A program made the translations under genes and the position numbers. A stretch of 64,000 nt of DNA from Comamonadaceae bacterium (GTDB lineage: Bacteria > Pseudomonadota > Gammaproteobacteria > Burkholderiales > Burkholderiaceae_C): NCBI GenBank assembly GCA_947476285.1, contig CANJPU010000020.1:1-64000 (forward strand), given 5' to 3'. The notes below the pieces were generated by a model. That model was not told the origin of the DNA. It worked only from the letters and a program-made list of their open reading frames with translations, and did no database searches. Position 1 is the first letter of the stretch, and each line of letters begins with the position of its first letter. Of this stretch, positions 33,304-43,217 are shown in pieces.

Positions 33304-33929
33304 GCGTTCTTGGTGGCGTTCTGCCCAAGGGCGATCTTGAGCAGGTCGGCCACGGTATTGGCGTTGAGTTTTTCCATGATGTTGGCGCGGTGCGCCTCCA
33401 CGGTCTTGATGCTGATGCCCAGGTCGTCGGCGATTTGCTTGTTCAGGCGGCCGGCGACGATGCGCTCAAGCACCTGGGCCTCGCGCGATGTGAGCTTGCC
33501 CAACAGGGCGTCGCGGCTGGCGGCACTTTGAAAGTCGGCGAATGCGTCCTTGGCATGGTCGAGCATGCGTTCGACCAGGCTGACGAGTTCGTCTTCCTTG
33601 AAGGGCTTCTGGATGAAGTCCATCGCGCCCTTCTTCATGGTGTTCACCGCCATCGGCACGTCGCCGTGACCGGTGATGAACACCACGGGCAGCGGCGACT
33701 TGCGTTCGAGCAGGCGGTCTTGCAGCTCCAGGCCGGTCATGCCGCCCATGCGGATGTCCACGATCAGGCAGGCCACCTCGCGCGGATCGTAGCGCGAGAG
33801 AAAAGATTCGGCTGAATCAAAGCAGCGGACGCGGTAGTCCTTGCCTTCAAGCAACCACTGCAATGAATCACGCACCGCTTCGTCGTCATCGACCACGTAC
33901 ACGGTACCCTTCTTGGGAATCAAACTCAT
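33300..33929 (-). CDS. FixJ/NarL-type response regulator
   Basis: A 209-residue two-component response regulator. The receiver domain (residues 9-125) has [14 protein letters not shown], the phospho-acceptor aspartate in [10 protein letters not shown], and [12 protein letters not shown]. The C-terminal LuxR-type helix-turn-helix reads [20 protein letters not shown] and [17 protein letters not shown]. The start at 33929 overlaps the kinase stop by 4 nt; upstream in-frame starts lie inside the kinase gene. With the PAS kinase it resembles DctS/DctR- or FixL/FixJ-type pairs, which respond to C4-dicarboxylates or oxygen. I cannot tell which signal applies. Confidence 0.92.
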   Translation of the reverse strand: MSLIPKKGTVYVVDDDEAVRDSLQWLLEGKDYRVRCFDSAESFLSRYDPREVACLIVDIRMGGMTGLELQDRLLERKSPLPVVFITGHGDVPMAVNTMKKGAMDFIQKPFKEDELVSLVERMLDHAKDAFADFQSAASRDALLGKLTSREAQVLERIVAGRLNKQIADDLGISIKTVEAHRANIMEKLNANTVADLLKIALGQNATKNA

Positions 33930-36460
33930 GCGGTCACTCCGGCGTCTTTGTTCACCATGGGATCTGTCGCGCCGGAGTAGGGTATCCAGAAGGAGAAACG
34001 GCAGCCGGCGACATCCGTTCCATTGTAGATGTTCTCCGCCTGCATTCTTCCCTGGTGCGACTCGACGATGGAGCGACACAGATTCAGGCCAATGCCCATG
34101 CCCTCGATCTTGGTGGTGAAGAAGGCCTCGTAGAGACGCTCCATCACCTCAGGCGCAAGGCCTTGCCCGGAGTCGAGCACCGAGAACTCCACCACCGATA
34201 GCTTGTCGATCTGCCTGGGAATGACGCGCAATTCGACACTTCGGCGAGAAGGGGGGCGTTGGGCATGCTCAATTGATTCGGCCGCGTTCTTGAGCAGATT
34301 CACCAGCACCTGCTCGATCAGGATCGGATCGACCAGTAGCCGCGGTATGCGTGCGGCCACGTAATGCGACAAGCGTACATTGCGGCGGCGCAGCTCGATC
34401 TCTGCCAACTCCACTGCTTCATTGACCATCAGGGTTACGTCCGACAAGGTGCGGTTGGGTTCGCTGCGCTTCACAAAGGAGCGAATGCGCTGGATGATCT
34501 GGCCGGCGCGCTGCGCCTGCCGGGCGGTCTTGTCCAGCGCAGCCAGCAGGTCTTCCTCGTTGATTTGTTTGCCCTTGATGCGCGAGACCATGCCGTTGCA
34601 GTAATTGTTGATGGCCGTCAGCGGCTGGTTCAGCTCATGGGCCACGCTGGAGGCCATCTCGCCCATGGTGATCAGCCGGCTGGCCGATTGCGCGCGCTCG
34701 GCTTGCGCAGCCGATTGCTCCTCGGCATGACGGCGCGGCGTGATGTCAGTGGCAATGACCATCTGAGCGAGGCGCCCGTCCACCCAGTTCAGATAGCGCG
34801 AACGCACCTCAAGCCACTTGCCCAACTCGGGCACGAAGATCTCGGCGTTTTCGGATTGAGCCGCGGTCAAGGCGCCAGTGGGCAGGCCGACGAATGAATC
34901 AACAGCGTCGTGCGACTCGCCGCCACGCGGATGCTCGGGCACGCCAGCCTGGGCCACCATTTGCAGGTGGCCCTGCGTATGCACGCCGAACCAGAGGCGG
35001 TAGAGCTTGTTGGCAAAGAGAAGCTCTTCACTGCCCAGTGGCGCGACGGAGACTGCTGCATCCAGAGCCTCCAGCACGGTGGTGAAGCGCTCATAGGAAG
35101 CAGAGAGCTGCTCGCGAATGCGATTGGGCTCGGTGATGTCGGTCATCGATGTCATCCAGCCGGTCTGGTTGCCTTTGGCATCCACCAGCGGGGAAACGTA
35201 CAGACGGGCGTCGAACAAGTCGCCGCTCTTGCGTTGGACGCGCACTTGGATGCCGCCGGCCGAGGTGCGGCCACTGAGTTCGTCTTCCAGGCGCGCTGAG
35301 AGCAGATCGCGATCGGACTCAGGCCAATAGGGAAAAGGCGGGGTGCGGCCCACCAGTTCGGGTTCGGACCAGCCGGTCATCTGGCAGAAGGCCAGGTTGA
35401 CATAGGTGATGCGGCCCTGCAGGTCCATCGCGCGCATGCCTGTGAGCATGGAATTTTCCATCGCGCGGCGGAAATTGGTTTCGGAGACCAGGGCTTGCTG
35501 GGCCTGCACGCGGCGACGCGTATGACGCCAGTTGCCGATCAGCATCCAGGCGGTCATGGCGCTGAGCGTGATCACCAGCCAGAACAAGCCGCTGCCTATC
35601 ACGCCCAGTGAAGTGCGGTATGCCTGAGCCCGGATGATCAGCCCATTGCCCACAGGCGAGACCGGAACTTCGTATTCGTCGGTCTGAGCGGCCCAGGGTA
35701 GAAGCCTGGTAGCCGGGTTGCGCGGGGGAACCGAAGTGCCAGCCAGCATTCGCCCCTTGCCGTCGAGAAGCGCCACCGCGTAGCGCGAGGACACCTCCGT
35801 GGGCATGCCAAAGCGAAGCAGGCCATCGATGGAATACTCGGCCAGGATGACGCCGGCAAAGCGTCCCTGCTCGGTCAAAGGCACGTGAAGCTGCAGCAGG
35901 CCAGTGCCTTCGGTGCCGGCAGCCGGCTGAGAATAGACCGGCTGCAGCAGGTCGCGCGCCAGGCTGTAGATGGTCTCTGTCTCGCCTGGCCGCAGTAGCT
36001 CGCCGGCCTTGCGCGCCTGAAGATTGTTCATGCTGGGCGCGAAGTAGCTCGACCGGATGCGTCGGCGCACGTCGATCCAGGTCAGGGCTTGCAATTCAGG
36101 GTACTGATTGATCAAGGACTCGGCGCGACCGACGAACTCGTCCGCGTCGACTTCCTTGTTGGCGATGTCGCGTGCGATGCGCATCATCTGCTCCTGGCGC
36201 TCCAGAAGTCGAAGGCGAACACGTTGCTGCGCGTACTCCACATCGCGCTTGACCGCTTCTTGCTCGCGGTCCATTTCTTCCAGACGCAGGTAGCCGAACG
36301 CAGAGATGATGGCGGCCAGAAACAGCAGCACCGCCGCCAGTGGCGCGAGCATGGCGAAGCGATCCTGGCGCTGGGGTGATTGGCTCCACCACCACTGGCG
36401 CCACCAGGCCGGTGGCGCTGCAGCTTCGTGCGCTTCCATGGTGCTCGGGGGATCTTGCAT
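33926..36460 (-). CDS. PAS-domain membrane sensor histidine kinase (DctS/FixL-like)
   Basis: An 844-residue kinase from the start chosen here. A membrane segment (AMLAPLAAVLLFLAAIISAF) precedes a periplasmic sensor region of about 260 residues with a helical start (REQEAVKRDVEYAQQRVRLR). A second membrane helix (GSGLFWLVITLSAMTAWMLI) follows, then PAS domains (NFRRAMENSMLTGMRAMDLQ), a HisKA domain with phospho-acceptor SVAHELNQPLTAINNY, and an ATPase domain (FSVLDSGQGLAPE, then GMGIGLNLCRSIVESHQG). The frame is open to a GTG at 36592; I prefer ATG 36460 because upstream residues have no family character. It is divergent from aceE across 165 bp and heads an operon that includes its regulator, folD, prlC and the glutaredoxin-like gene. 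Confidence 0.9.
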   Translation of the reverse strand: MQDPPSTMEAHEAAAPPAWWRQWWWSQSPQRQDRFAMLAPLAAVLLFLAAIISAFGYLRLEEMDREQEAVKRDVEYAQQRVRLRLLERQEQMMRIARDIANKEVDADEFVGRAESLINQYPELQALTWIDVRRRIRSSYFAPSMNNLQARKAGELLRPGETETIYSLARDLLQPVYSQPAAGTEGTGLLQLHVPLTEQGRFAGVILAEYSIDGLLRFGMPTEVSSRYAVALLDGKGRMLAGTSVPPRNPATRLLPWAAQTDEYEVPVSPVGNGLIIRAQAYRTSLGVIGSGLFWLVITLSAMTAWMLIGNWRHTRRRVQAQQALVSETNFRRAMENSMLTGMRAMDLQGRITYVNLAFCQMTGWSEPELVGRTPPFPYWPESDRDLLSARLEDELSGRTSAGGIQVRVQRKSGDLFDARLYVSPLVDAKGNQTGWMTSMTDITEPNRIREQLSASYERFTTVLEALDAAVSVAPLGSEELLFANKLYRLWFGVHTQGHLQMVAQAGVPEHPRGGESHDAVDSFVGLPTGALTAAQSENAEIFVPELGKWLEVRSRYLNWVDGRLAQMVIATDITPRRHAEEQSAAQAERAQSASRLITMGEMASSVAHELNQPLTAINNYCNGMVSRIKGKQINEEDLLAALDKTARQAQRAGQIIQRIRSFVKRSEPNRTLSDVTLMVNEAVELAEIELRRRNVRLSHYVAARIPRLLVDPILIEQVLVNLLKNAAESIEHAQRPPSRRSVELRVIPRQIDKLSVVEFSVLDSGQGLAPEVMERLYEAFFTTKIEGMGIGLNLCRSIVESHQGRMQAENIYNGTDVAGCRFSFWIPYSGATDPMVNKDAGVTA

Positions 36461-36554
36461 GAAGTTCGAAGTGTAGGGGCTGTTTGCTTCTGCTTCACGG
36501 TGTCTAAACCATAATATGAAAAGTGCAGGCACAATTTGAAATACGCTAAAAATT

Positions 36555-36567
36555 GTGAGACACTCAC
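36555..36567. promoter_or_regulatory. Palindrome GTGAG-ACA-CTCAC upstream of aceE
   Basis: A perfect 13-bp inverted repeat 58 bp ahead of the aceE start codon and 94 bp from the sensor kinase start. It is a candidate operator for control of the pyruvate dehydrogenase operon. It does not match the ATTGGT-type PdhR box closely, and the regulator is unknown. I could not find a convincing -35/-10 pair for aceE next to it. Confidence 0.35.
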
Positions 36568-36625
36568 GTTTCGGCGCGGGAGGGCACCGCACGCTATAGG
36601 CTAGACAACAGCAGGAGACAAGATC

Positions 36626-39331
36626 ATGTCAGCACAACCCGAAGGTGTATTCGATTCCGCAGCCAATGACGCGGACGCCCAGGAAACGCGCGAATGGATC
36701 GACGCACTGTCTGCGGTGATTGCATCCGAAGGGCGCGAGCGCGGGCACTTCCTGTTGGAGCAGTTGCTGGAGCAGGCCAGGCAGTCAGGCATCGACATGC
36801 CGTTCTCTGCCAGCACGGGCTACGTCAACACCATTGAGCCCAGCGACGAAGAGCGTTGCCCTGGCAATCTTGAAATCGAAGAACGCCTGCGCGCCTACAT
36901 GCGCTGGAACGCGATGGCCATGGTGGTCAAGGCCAATCGCCTGCATCCCGCTGATGGCGGTGACCTGGGCGGGCACATCAGTTCCTTTGCGTCGGTGGCC
37001 ACGATGTTCGGTGCCGGCTTCAACCACTTCTGGCATGCCGAAAGTGAAAACCACGGCGGCGACTGCCTCTACATTCAGGGTCACAGCTCACCGGGCATTT
37101 ACGCCCGCGCCTATCTTGAAGGACGCCTCTCCGAAGAGCAATTGCTCAATTTCCGTCAAGAGGTCGATGGCAAGGGCTTGTCCAGCTACCCGCATCCCAA
37201 GCTGATGCCCGAGTTCTGGCAGTTCCCGACAGTCTCCATGGGCCTGGGCCCTCTGATGGCAATTTACCAGGCGCGCTTTCTCAAGTATTTGCATGCCCGT
37301 GGCATTGCCAACACCGAGAACCGCAAGGTGTGGGTCTTCTGTGGTGACGGCGAGATGGATGAAGTTGAAAGCCTGGGCGCCATCGGTGTGGCCGCGCGCG
37401 AAAAGCTGGACAACCTGATCTTCATCGTCAACTGCAACCTGCAGCGGCTCGACGGCCCGGTGCGTGGCAACGGCAAGATCATCCAGGAGCTGGAAGGCGA
37501 GTTCCGTGGAGCCGGCTGGAATGTCATCAAGCTGATCTGGGGCAGCTACTGGGACCCACTGCTCGCGCGCGACAAGGAAGGCGCGTTGCGCAAGATCATG
37601 ATGGACACGCTGGACGGCGACTACCAGGCCATGAAGGCCAACGACGGTGCCTTCGTCCGCAAGAATTTCTTTGGCCGCCATCCGAAGGCCTTGGAGATGG
37701 TCGCCAAGATGAGCGACGATGACATCTGGCGCCTGCAGCGCGGCGGCCATGATCCGCAAAAGGTGTACGCCGCCTATCACCGCGCGGTCAATACCAAGGG
37801 CCAGCCCACGGTGATGCTGATCAAGACCGTCAAGGGCTTTGGCATGGGCAAGAGTGGCGAGGGCCGAAACACGGCGCACCAGACCAAGAAGCTCACCGAC
37901 GAGGACATCAAGGCGTTTCGCGATCGCTTCAACATTCCCGTGCCCGACGATCAACTGGCCGACATTCCCTTCTACAAGCCGGCCGAGAACACGCCCGAGA
38001 TGCAATACCTGCACGCGCGCCGCGAGGCCTTGGGCGGCTACTTGCCCAAGCGCCGGGCCAAGGCCGACGAGCAGTTGACTGTGCCGCCTCTGGAAGCCTT
38101 CAAGGCCGTGCTTGAGCCCACCGCGCAGGGCCGCGAGATCAGCACCACGCAGGCCTATGTGCGCTTTCTCACCGCGCTGCTGCGTGACAAGGAAATGGGC
38201 CCGCGCGCAGTGCCTATCCTGGTGGATGAGGCGCGCACCTTCGGCATGGAGGGTTTGTTCCGTCAGATCGGTATCTACAACCCAGCCGGGCAGCTCTACA
38301 CGCCGCAAGACAAAGACCAAGTCTCCTACTACAAGGAAGACAAGGCTGGCCAGATTTTGCAAGAGGGCATCAACGAGGCTGGCGGCATGGCAAGCTGGAT
38401 CGCGGCGGCCACCTCGTACAGCACCAGCAATCGAATCATGGTGCCTTTCTACATCTACTACTCGATGTTCGGTCTGCAGCGTGTCGGCGATTTGTGCTGG
38501 GCTGCTGGCGACATGCAGGCCCGTGGCTTTTTGCTGGGCGGCACATCGGGGCGCACCACGCTTAACGGTGAGGGCCTGCAGCACGAAGACGGCCACAGCC
38601 ACATCATGGCCGGCACCATACCCAACTGCGTGAGCTACGACCCGACCTTTGCGCATGAAGTCGGCGTGATCATGCACCACGGCTTGCAGCGCATGGTGGA
38701 GAAGCAGGAAAACGTCTTCTACTACATCACACTGCTCAACGAGAACTACCCCATGCCCGGCCTGCAGCCTGGTACGCAGGAGCAGATCATCAAAGGCATG
38801 TATCTGTGCAAGGAAGGCGCCAAGCTCACACCACGCGTGCAGTTGCTGGGCAGCGGCACCATCTTGCGCGAATCCCTGGCGGCCCAGGAGATGCTGGAGA
38901 AAGAATGGGGCGTGGCCGCGAATGTATGGAGCTGTCCGAGTTTCAACGAGCTGGCGCGCGATGGCCAGGACGCCGAACGCCACAACCTGCTGCACCCGGC
39001 CGAGCCACCCCGGCAGTCCTTTGTGGCGCAGCAACTTGAGAAGCACAACGGGCCGGTGGTCGCGTCCACTGACTACATGAAGGCTTATGCGGAGCAGATC
39101 CGATCGTTCATTCCCAGGGGCCGCACCTACAAGGTGCTGGGCACCGACGGGTTCGGGCGCAGCGACTTCCGCAGCAAACTGCGCGAGCATTTTGAAATCA
39201 ACCGCCATTACATCGTGGTGGCGGCGCTCAAGGCCTTGAGCGAAGAAGGCACGGTGCCAGTGGCCAAGGTGGTCGAGGCGATCAAAAAATACAACATCAA
39301 GGCGGACAAGATCAACCCGCTTTATGCGTGA
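36626..39331 (+). CDS. aceE: Pyruvate dehydrogenase E1 component, homodimeric type
   Basis: A 901-residue thiamine-diphosphate enzyme that decarboxylates pyruvate and acetylates the lipoyl groups of E2. The length and N-terminal region (RERGHFLLEQLLEQARQSGI) fit the AceE homodimeric type. The ThDP motif begins at VFCGDGEMDEVESLGA, with NCNLQRLDGPVRGNGKI following. The pyrimidine-binding and C-terminal domains are seen at LLGGTSGRTTLNGEGLQHED and YKVLGTDGFGRSD. CAGGAGA precedes the ATG. It is the first gene of aceE-aceF-lpdA, with a 30-bp gap to aceF. Confidence 0.98.
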   Translation: MSAQPEGVFDSAANDADAQETREWIDALSAVIASEGRERGHFLLEQLLEQARQSGIDMPFSASTGYVNTIEPSDEERCPGNLEIEERLRAYMRWNAMAMVVKANRLHPADGGDLGGHISSFASVATMFGAGFNHFWHAESENHGGDCLYIQGHSSPGIYARAYLEGRLSEEQLLNFRQEVDGKGLSSYPHPKLMPEFWQFPTVSMGLGPLMAIYQARFLKYLHARGIANTENRKVWVFCGDGEMDEVESLGAIGVAAREKLDNLIFIVNCNLQRLDGPVRGNGKIIQELEGEFRGAGWNVIKLIWGSYWDPLLARDKEGALRKIMMDTLDGDYQAMKANDGAFVRKNFFGRHPKALEMVAKMSDDDIWRLQRGGHDPQKVYAAYHRAVNTKGQPTVMLIKTVKGFGMGKSGEGRNTAHQTKKLTDEDIKAFRDRFNIPVPDDQLADIPFYKPAENTPEMQYLHARREALGGYLPKRRAKADEQLTVPPLEAFKAVLEPTAQGREISTTQAYVRFLTALLRDKEMGPRAVPILVDEARTFGMEGLFRQIGIYNPAGQLYTPQDKDQVSYYKEDKAGQILQEGINEAGGMASWIAAATSYSTSNRIMVPFYIYYSMFGLQRVGDLCWAAGDMQARGFLLGGTSGRTTLNGEGLQHEDGHSHIMAGTIPNCVSYDPTFAHEVGVIMHHGLQRMVEKQENVFYYITLLNENYPMPGLQPGTQEQIIKGMYLCKEGAKLTPRVQLLGSGTILRESLAAQEMLEKEWGVAANVWSCPSFNELARDGQDAERHNLLHPAEPPRQSFVAQQLEKHNGPVVASTDYMKAYAEQIRSFIPRGRTYKVLGTDGFGRSDFRSKLREHFEINRHYIVVAALKALSEEGTVPVAKVVEAIKKYNIKADKINPLYA

Positions 39332-39361
39332 TCTGAAACAGCACGAACGGAGAACAAGAAC

Positions 39362-40711
39362 ATGGCACTGATTGAAGTGAGAGTCCCCGACATCGGCGAC
39401 TTCAAGGACGTGGCGGTCATCGAGCTCTTGGTCAAGCCGGGCGATGCAGTCAGGGTTGAGCAATCGCTGCTCACGGTGGAATCGGACAAGGCTTCCATGG
39501 AGATTCCTTCGGCTGCTGCTGGCGTGGTCAAGGAGCTCAAGGTGAAATTGGGCGACAAGGTAAACATTGGCGACTTGATCTGCGTGCTGGAGGCTGCGGC
39601 TGCGCCCGAAACTGCCGCAGCATCCGCAACCCCGCCCGCCCAGGTCAACACCCAGGCTGAGCCCCCATCCGTTCGGGCTGAGCCCCCGTCCGTTCGGGCT
39701 GAGCCTGTCGAAGCCCCCGCCAACCCGGCCCGCGTGCCCCCCACCGCAGCCCTGCCGCCGCACGAGCCCGGCCAACCCAGCGGCAATCTGCCGCACGCTT
39801 CCCCCTCGGTGCGCAAGTTCGCACGCGAGCTGGGCGTGCCGCTGGAAGAAGTCAAGGGCACCGGCCCCAAAGACCGCATCACCCAGGAAGACGTGGAGGC
39901 CTTCACCAAGGCCGTCATGCGGGGCGAGCTCAGCACCAAGTCAGCTACCGCAAAGGCCCCGGCGGGCGGTGGCGCAGCCTTGGGCCTGCTGCCCTGGCCG
40001 AAAGTCGACTTCGCAGAGTTCGGCCCCATCCTGCGCCAGGACATGGGCCGCATCAAGAAGATCAGCGGCGCCAATTTGCATCGCAACTGGGTGATGATTC
40101 CCCACGTCACCAACCACGACGATGCGGACATCACTGAGCTGGAAGCCTTCCGCGTTCTGCTCAACAAAGAAAACGAGAAGTCGGGCATCAAAATCACGAT
40201 GCTGGCCTTCCTTATCAAGGCCTGCGTCGCTGCGCTGCAGAAATTCCCCGAATTCAACTCGTCGCTGGACGGCGAGCAACTGGTCCTCAAGCAGTACTTC
40301 AACGTGGCGTTTGCCGCCGACACGCCAAAGGGCCTGATGGTGCCGGTGATTAAGAACGCCGACAAGAAAGGCATTTTGCAGATCAGCCAGGAGATGGGCG
40401 AGCTGGCCAAGAAGGCGCGCGAGGGCAAACTCGGCCCTGCCGACATGCAGGGCGCCTGCTTCACCATTTCTTCACTGGGCGGCATCGGTGGGCGCTACTT
40501 CACGCCCATCATCAATGCACCAGAGGTGGCCATCCTGGGCGTGTGCAAGAGCCAGACCGAACCGGTGTGGGACGGCAAGCAGTTCCAGCCGCGCCTGATG
40601 CTGCCCTTGTCGCTCTCGTGGGACCACCGTGTGATCGACGGGGCCAGCGCCGCGCGCTTCAACGCCTACCTCGCATCCGTGTTGGCCGATTTCCGGCGCA
40701 CCATGCTTTGA
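39362..40711 (+). CDS. aceF: Pyruvate dehydrogenase E2, dihydrolipoyl acetyltransferase
   Basis: A 449-residue E2 core protein. One lipoyl domain occupies residues 1-78 (lipoyl lysine in [12 protein letters not shown]). A flexible linker follows, then the peripheral-subunit-binding domain ([30 protein letters not shown]) and the catalytic domain ending in [15 protein letters not shown]. The linker carries two copies of AEPPSVR followed by AEPVEAP, encoded by a 21-bp tandem repeat that looks like a dispersed genomic repeat captured in frame (39655-39714). With one lipoyl domain this E2 is shorter than the two- or three-domain proteins of many relatives. Confidence 0.97.
   Translation: MALIEVRVPDIGDFKDVAVIELLVKPGDAVRVEQSLLTVESDKASMEIPSAAAGVVKELKVKLGDKVNIGDLICVLEAAAAPETAAASATPPAQVNTQAEPPSVRAEPPSVRAEPVEAPANPARVPPTAALPPHEPGQPSGNLPHASPSVRKFARELGVPLEEVKGTGPKDRITQEDVEAFTKAVMRGELSTKSATAKAPAGGGAALGLLPWPKVDFAEFGPILRQDMGRIKKISGANLHRNWVMIPHVTNHDDADITELEAFRVLLNKENEKSGIKITMLAFLIKACVAALQKFPEFNSSLDGEQLVLKQYFNVAFAADTPKGLMVPVIKNADKKGILQISQEMGELAKKAREGKLGPADMQGACFTISSLGGIGGRYFTPIINAPEVAILGVCKSQTEPVWDGKQFQPRLMLPLSLSWDHRVIDGASAARFNAYLASVLADFRRTML
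39655..39714. repeat. 21-bp tandem repeat inside the aceF linker, resembling a dispersed REP-like element
   Basis: Two full copies and one partial copy of a 21-bp unit (GGCTGAGCCCCCGTCCGTTCG, first copy with A for G at one place), the last running into GAGCCTGTCGAAGC. The pattern CGTTCGGGCTGAGCCTGTCG resembles a repeat I know as scattered between genes in many proteobacterial genomes. Here it lies within a coding sequence, and as 21 is a multiple of three the frame is kept. I saw no other copy in this window. Confidence 0.65.
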
Positions 40712-40743
40712 GAATCCATAAGAATCCATCAGAGGGAAGCGAT

Positions 40744-42555
40744 ATGACGATTGTGGAAGTGAAGGTGCCGGACATCGGTGATTTTTCAGAGGTGTCGGTG
40801 ATCGAGTTGCTGGTCAAGCCGGGCGATGCGATCGTGGCTGAACAATCCCTGGTCACAGTGGAGAGCGACAAGGCATCGATGGAAATTCCTTCCAGCCATG
40901 CAGGCGTGGTCAAGGAGTTGAAAGTCAAGCTGGGCGACAAGGTGGCCAAGGGCTCTGTGTTGCTTCTGCTTGAAGCTACCCAGAGTGCGCCCGTGGCTGC
41001 TGCACCCGCCGCGCAGGTTCAAGCAGCCGCGCCACAGGGCAGCCAGCCCGCGTCGCAAGCACCGGCCACCGCAAGCGCAAGTGCCGCAAGCCCAAGTGCC
41101 GCAGCTTTCACTGGCAGCGTCGATCTCGAATGCGACATGCTGGTGCTGGGCGGTGGTCCCGGCGGCTACTCTGCCGCGTTTCGCGCCGCTGACCTGGGCA
41201 TGAACGTCGTGCTGGTGGAGCGCTACGCCACTCTGGGTGGCGTGTGCCTGAACGTCGGCTGTATTCCGTCGAAGGCCCTGCTTCACGTGGCCGCCGTGAT
41301 GGACGAAGTCAGCCACTTCGAGGCCCTGGGCGTGAGCTTTGGCAAACCGGTGGTCGATCTGGACAAGCTGCGGGCGCACAAGTCAAAGGTGGTGGGCAAG
41401 CTCACCGGCGGCCTTGCTGCCATGGCCAAGATGCGCAAGGTGAGCATCGTGCGCGGTGTCGGCGAATTCATCGATCCCTTCCACATGCAAGTGGAAGAAA
41501 CCACGGGCACCGGGCAAGATAAGACCGGAAGAAAGCAGACCATCCGATTCAAGAACGCCATCATCGCGGCTGGGTCGCAGGCGGTGCAATTGCCCTTCAT
41601 GCCCAGGGACCCGCGGGTGGTTGATTCCACCGGCGCGCTGGAACTTGGCGGCAGTCCCAAGCGGATGTTGATTTTGGGCGGCGGCATCATCGGCCTGGAG
41701 ATGGGCACCGTGTATTCGACCCTGGGGGCACGCCTGGATGTGGTGGAGATGCTGGACGGCCTGATGCAGGGCGCTGACCGTGACCTGGTGCGTGTGTGGC
41801 AGAAGATGAATGCACCGCGCTTTGACAACATCATGCTTAAGACGCGCACTGTGGGCGCACAGGCCACAGCCGACGGCATCCTGGTGAGCTTCGAGGGTGA
41901 GCAGGCGCCCAAGGAGCCGCAGTTGTACGACCTGGTGCTGCAGGCCGTGGGCCGCAGCCCCAATGGCAAGAAGATTGGTGCCGACAAGGCAGGTGTGGTG
42001 GTCACCGATCGTGGCTTCATTCCGGTGGACATCCAGATGCGCACCAACGTGCCGCATATTTTCGCGATCGGCGACATCGTGGGCCAGCCGATGCTGGCGC
42101 ACAAGGCGGTGCATGAGGCGCATGTGGCAGCCGAAGTGGCAGCGGGTGAAAAATCCGCATTCAATGCTCGCGTGATTCCCAGCGTGGCCTACACCGATCC
42201 CGAGGTGGCCTGGGTCGGACTCACCGAAGACCAGGCCAAGGCGCAGGGCATTTCCATCAAGAAGGGGCATTTCCCCTGGACAGCTTCAGGCCGCGCCATT
42301 GCAAACAACCGTGACGAAGGCTTCACCAAGCTCTTGTTCGATGCCCAGACGCATCGCATCCTGGGTGGCGGCATCGTGGGCACGCATGCGGGCGACATGA
42401 TTGGCGAAATCGCACTGGCCATCGAGATGGGTGCCGACGAGATCGACATTGGCAAGACCATCCATCCGCATCCGACTCTGGGCGAGAGCATTGGTCTGGC
42501 GGCCGAAGTGGCGCACGGCACCTGCACCGACGTGCCTGCGCCAAGAAAAACCTGA
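40744..42555 (+). CDS. lpdA: Dihydrolipoyl dehydrogenase (E3) with N-terminal lipoyl domain
   Basis: A 603-residue E3 of the pyruvate dehydrogenase complex. Residues 1-80 are a complete lipoyl domain ([16 protein letters not shown]) nearly the same as that of AceF, joined by an Ala/Pro/Ser linker to the flavoprotein. The E3 part has the FAD motif [19 protein letters not shown], the redox disulfide [13 protein letters not shown], the NAD motif [14 protein letters not shown] and the catalytic [10 protein letters not shown]3 proteins with their own lipoyl arm are known in betaproteobacteria. It differs from the shorter E3 at 58345, which serves oxoglutarate dehydrogenase. The ATG at 40744 is the start; the frame is open earlier only within aceF. 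Confidence 0.97.
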   Translation: MTIVEVKVPDIGDFSEVSVIELLVKPGDAIVAEQSLVTVESDKASMEIPSSHAGVVKELKVKLGDKVAKGSVLLLLEATQSAPVAAAPAAQVQAAAPQGSQPASQAPATASASAASPSAAAFTGSVDLECDMLVLGGGPGGYSAAFRAADLGMNVVLVERYATLGGVCLNVGCIPSKALLHVAAVMDEVSHFEALGVSFGKPVVDLDKLRAHKSKVVGKLTGGLAAMAKMRKVSIVRGVGEFIDPFHMQVEETTGTGQDKTGRKQTIRFKNAIIAAGSQAVQLPFMPRDPRVVDSTGALELGGSPKRMLILGGGIIGLEMGTVYSTLGARLDVVEMLDGLMQGADRDLVRVWQKMNAPRFDNIMLKTRTVGAQATADGILVSFEGEQAPKEPQLYDLVLQAVGRSPNGKKIGADKAGVVVTDRGFIPVDIQMRTNVPHIFAIGDIVGQPMLAHKAVHEAHVAAEVAAGEKSAFNARVIPSVAYTDPEVAWVGLTEDQAKAQGISIKKGHFPWTASGRAIANNRDEGFTKLLFDAQTHRILGGGIVGTHAGDMIGEIALAIEMGADEIDIGKTIHPHPTLGESIGLAAEVAHGTCTDVPAPRKT

Positions 42556-42556
42556 A

Positions 42557-43117
42557 TCAGGACGCCGGCGTAGCCTTGGTTTCTGCCGGCGGCAGGCCCA
42601 GCACCCGGCGGGCGCCGTCGAAGCGTCCTCTCCAGTAGCTTTGCCCCATGTCCTCCACGCGCACCTGGGCACCCGGCTTGGGTGAGTGGATGAATTTGCC
42701 TTCGCCGACATAAATGCCCACGTGACTGAAGGCGCTCTTCATGGTGTTGAAGAACACCAGGTCGCCCGGCTTGAGATCTTTGGCGTCGATGACTTCGCTG
42801 GATGCGGCCTGTTCGTTGGCCGATCTCGGAAGAATCAAACCCACTGTGTTCTGGAACATAGCGCGCACGAAACCGCTGCAATCAAAGCCAGTCTCTGCTG
42901 AACTGCCGCCACGGCGATAGGGCACACCCAGAAAACCGATGGCGGTGAAGACCAGCTCTGTTGCCCGGTCGGTCACTGTGTAGCCAACTTGCTCCAGTTT
43001 GCTCAGAATGCCTTTGTCGGCGATGAAGCGCAAAAGATCGTCATCCCTGGGGCTGGGAGGCGCGGCTTGCGCGCCAGCGGCGGCAACAAGCAAAATGAAG
43101 CAAAGCTTTCTCAACAT
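42557..43117 (-). CDS. NlpC/P60-family cell-wall peptidase
   Basis: A 186-residue exported cysteine peptidase that would cut peptidoglycan stem peptides. Residues 1-20 are a signal peptide (MLRKLCFILLVAAAGAQAAP). The catalytic cysteine is in AETGFDCSGFVRAMF and the histidine in FSHVGIYVGEGKFIHSPKPG. I use the ATG at 43117; the frame is open to 43282, but only the shorter start gives a signal peptide. It converges on lpdA with 1 bp between stops. Confidence 0.92.
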   Translation of the reverse strand: MLRKLCFILLVAAAGAQAAPPSPRDDDLLRFIADKGILSKLEQVGYTVTDRATELVFTAIGFLGVPYRRGGSSAETGFDCSGFVRAMFQNTVGLILPRSANEQAASSEVIDAKDLKPGDLVFFNTMKSAFSHVGIYVGEGKFIHSPKPGAQVRVEDMGQSYWRGRFDGARRVLGLPPAETKATPAS

Positions 43118-43217
43118 CGGCCGCGAGCATACTCTGAGTTGGTCAAGGGGGTCAATTATGCCCCGGCTCTTGACCCGACTCATGCCCACGGTCTGGGGCA
43201 AAGTGGAAGGAGCCCGG

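Noticed and set aside
37088-39796. A 902-codon open frame on the minus strand antisense to aceE and part of aceF
   Set aside because: It has no recognisable domain and follows the codon periodicity of the strongly biased aceE gene, a common artefact at high GC.
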